NCBI GenBank assembly: GCA_024640485.1
Contig: JAHEEY010000030.1
Coordinates: 13,384-19,216 of the forward strand
Reading direction: 5' to 3'
Length of the DNA: 5,833 nucleotides
Source: Chloroflexota bacterium
GTDB lineage: Bacteria > Chloroflexota > Anaerolineae > Promineifilales > Promineifilaceae
This document shows, in pieces, positions 4,694 to 5,833 of the stretch; positions within the stretch are counted from its first letter, which is position 1, and every line of letters starts with the position of its first letter. The notes under the pieces were generated by a model. The model made no database searches. It had not been told where the DNA came from and was given only the letters and a program-made list of their open reading frames with translations. The translations under genes and the position numbers were made by a program.

Positions 4694-5833
4694 TTACCTT
4701 TCCATGGTTGAGGAGCCAGCCGCGTGAATGGGACGGTCAACAGTGCTGCCGGCAATTGGCGGCACAGCCACACTGTCGCCGTTTTGGCTGGAGCCAACGG
4801 AGAAGGGGGGATCAACCGCTTCTGCCAGGGCAATGGCCAACACTTCATCTAGATGTTTCACAGGCACCAGGGTTAGGTCTTCACGGATGCGTTCGGGCAA
4901 TTCCGGGATGTCCTTGGCATTGTCCTTGGGCATGATCACTGTCTTGATCCCGGCGCGATGGGCGGCAATCGTTTTGGATTTCAAGCCGCCGATGGCCAAG
5001 ACCTTGCCCCGCAGGGTGACTTCACCGGTCATCGCCACTTCTCGGCGCACGGGGCGTCGCGTGAACGCAGAGATGATTGCGGTGGCCATACCGATGCCGG
5101 CACTGGGGCCGTCTTTCGGGGTGGCCCCATCGGGCACATGAATGTGCAGGTTGACTTTGTCGAAGATGTTCGGCTCCAGACCCAACTGCCGGGCATTAGC
5201 GCGAGCGTAGGTGAGCGCCGCTTGGGCAGACTCACGCATCACTTCACCCAATGAGCCGGTCAGCGTGATCTTGCCGGATCCTTCGCTCAGGCTGACCTCA
5301 ATGGGCAGGATGCTGCCGCCGAAACTGCTGACTGCCAGGCCGGTGACCACACCGACTTCATCCTGTTCCTCGGCCATGCCGTGGGTGAATTTCTCCGGGC
5401 CCAGGAAGGTGGCCACATCTTCTTCGGTCACTGTGAAGGGGCCTGTCTCATCGCTGGCTATCTTAACCGCGATCTTGCGGACTACGGTGCCGATCCGACG
5501 CTCGAGCTGGCGCACGCCGGCTTCCTGAGTGTAGTGACGGATGATCTTGCGCAGCGCTTCTTCGTTGATCTCCAAAGCTATATCGGCCACACCATGTCCC
5601 GACATCTGCTTCTGCAGCAGGTAGTCGCGGGCGATTGCCAGCTTCTCGTCTTCGATGTAACCCAGCATGGTAATGCTCTCCATGCGGTCAAACAGCGGCG
5701 CTGGAATGGTGCCGATCTGGTTCGAGGTAGTGATGAACATCACCTGGCTCAAGTCAAAGGGCACTTCTAGATAATGATCTGTGAAGTTTGCATTCTGTTC
5801 CGGGTCCAAGACCTCAAGCAAAGCAGAGCTGGG
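4694..5833 (-). CDS. lon: ATP-dependent protease Lon, C-terminal part (5' end outside the window)
   Basis: The visible 379 residues (numbered from the right edge) are the end of the AAA+ module plus the complete Lon protease domain. The frame stays open to the edge, beginning PSSALLEVLDPEQN, so the N-terminal domain and both Walker motifs lie outside. Seen here are sensor-1 (FITTSN, N38), the arginine finger (LFDRMESI, R50), sensor-2 (EAGVRQLERR, R108) and the catalytic dyad: serine 244 in DGPSAG (codon 5102-5104) and lysine 287 in GGLKSKTIAAHRAG (codon 4973-4975), 43 residues apart as in E. coli Lon. It degrades misfolded and regulatory proteins in the cytoplasm. After the conserved end (HLDEVLAIAL) comes a tail of about 38 Ser/Gly/Pro-rich residues, longer than in E. 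coli. The stop is TAA at 4694-4696, followed by the hairpin terminator. Confidence 0.97.
   Translation of the reverse strand, partial: PSSALLEVLDPEQNANFTDHYLEVPFDLSQVMFITTSNQIGTIPAPLFDRMESITMLGYIEDEKLAIARDYLLQKQMSGHGVADIALEINEEALRKIIRHYTQEAGVRQLERRIGTVVRKIAVKIASDETGPFTVTEEDVATFLGPEKFTHGMAEEQDEVGVVTGLAVSSFGGSILPIEVSLSEGSGKITLTGSLGEVMRESAQAALTYARANARQLGLEPNIFDKVNLHIHVPDGATPKDGPSAGIGMATAIISAFTRRPVRREVAMTGEVTLRGKVLAIGGLKSKTIAAHRAGIKTVIMPKDNAKDIPELPERIREDLTLVPVKHLDEVLAIALAEAVDPPFSVGSSQNGDSVAVPPIAGSTVDRPIHAAGSSTMER

Noticed and set aside
4621..4935. A 104-codon plus-strand frame running through the terminator into lon
   Set aside because: It starts inside the hairpin region and lies antisense to the confirmed lon coding sequence, with no recognisable domain.
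5381..5770. Plus-strand open frames inside lon
   Set aside because: The minus-strand frame has complete Lon motifs; these are antisense shadows.
5819..5821. TTG as the start codon of the lon frame
   Set aside because: The conserved Lon sequence continues in frame upstream (PSSA) to the window edge, so this is an internal leucine.

Overview
The window is a moderately GC-rich bacterial segment. It holds a run of five rightward genes, with a possible sixth cut by the left edge, facing one leftward gene cut by the right edge. The gene content fits an uncultured Chloroflexota (Anaerolineae-like) bacterium: a long DUF4097-type beta-repeat protein, short SHOCT-like proteins, a tandem-GNAT protein and a family 4/5-like uracil-DNA glycosylase. 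This taxonomic guess comes from remembered gene combinations, not from a search, and is weak.

Layout from left to right. Bases 1-71 may be the 3' end of an upstream gene whose stop overlaps the next start as ATGA. Bases 68-1324 encode a 418-residue cytoplasmic protein with a GD-repeat beta-solenoid, an Ala/Arg/Glu-rich helix, a basic proline-rich linker and a C-terminal SHOCT-like helical hairpin. Bases 1380-2243 encode a six-helix ABC-2 type permease. Bases 2297-3283 encode a GNAT N-acetyltransferase with one intact and one apparently degenerate GNAT half. Bases 3343-3723 encode a 126-residue protein with the same SHOCT-like module, this time N-terminal. A 193-bp spacer follows, then a uracil-DNA glycosylase superfamily gene (3917-4597). 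A strong hairpin with a T-run on the minus strand (4631-4660) separates it from the C-terminal part of Lon protease (4694-5833, minus strand).

The first four complete genes are closely spaced (gaps of 53-59 bp) with no visible terminator between them, so they could be one transcript. The two SHOCT-like modules, one at each end of the cluster, and the permease between them resemble envelope-stress loci of the YvlB/LiaX type. That suggests a membrane-protection or export module, but this is inference. No ABC ATPase lies in the window, so the permease's partner is either upstream or elsewhere. The glycosylase and Lon are housekeeping DNA-repair and protein-quality-control genes. I see no RNA genes, insertion sequences, CRISPR arrays or phage genes. 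The most unusual content is the architecture of the SHOCT/beta-solenoid cluster.
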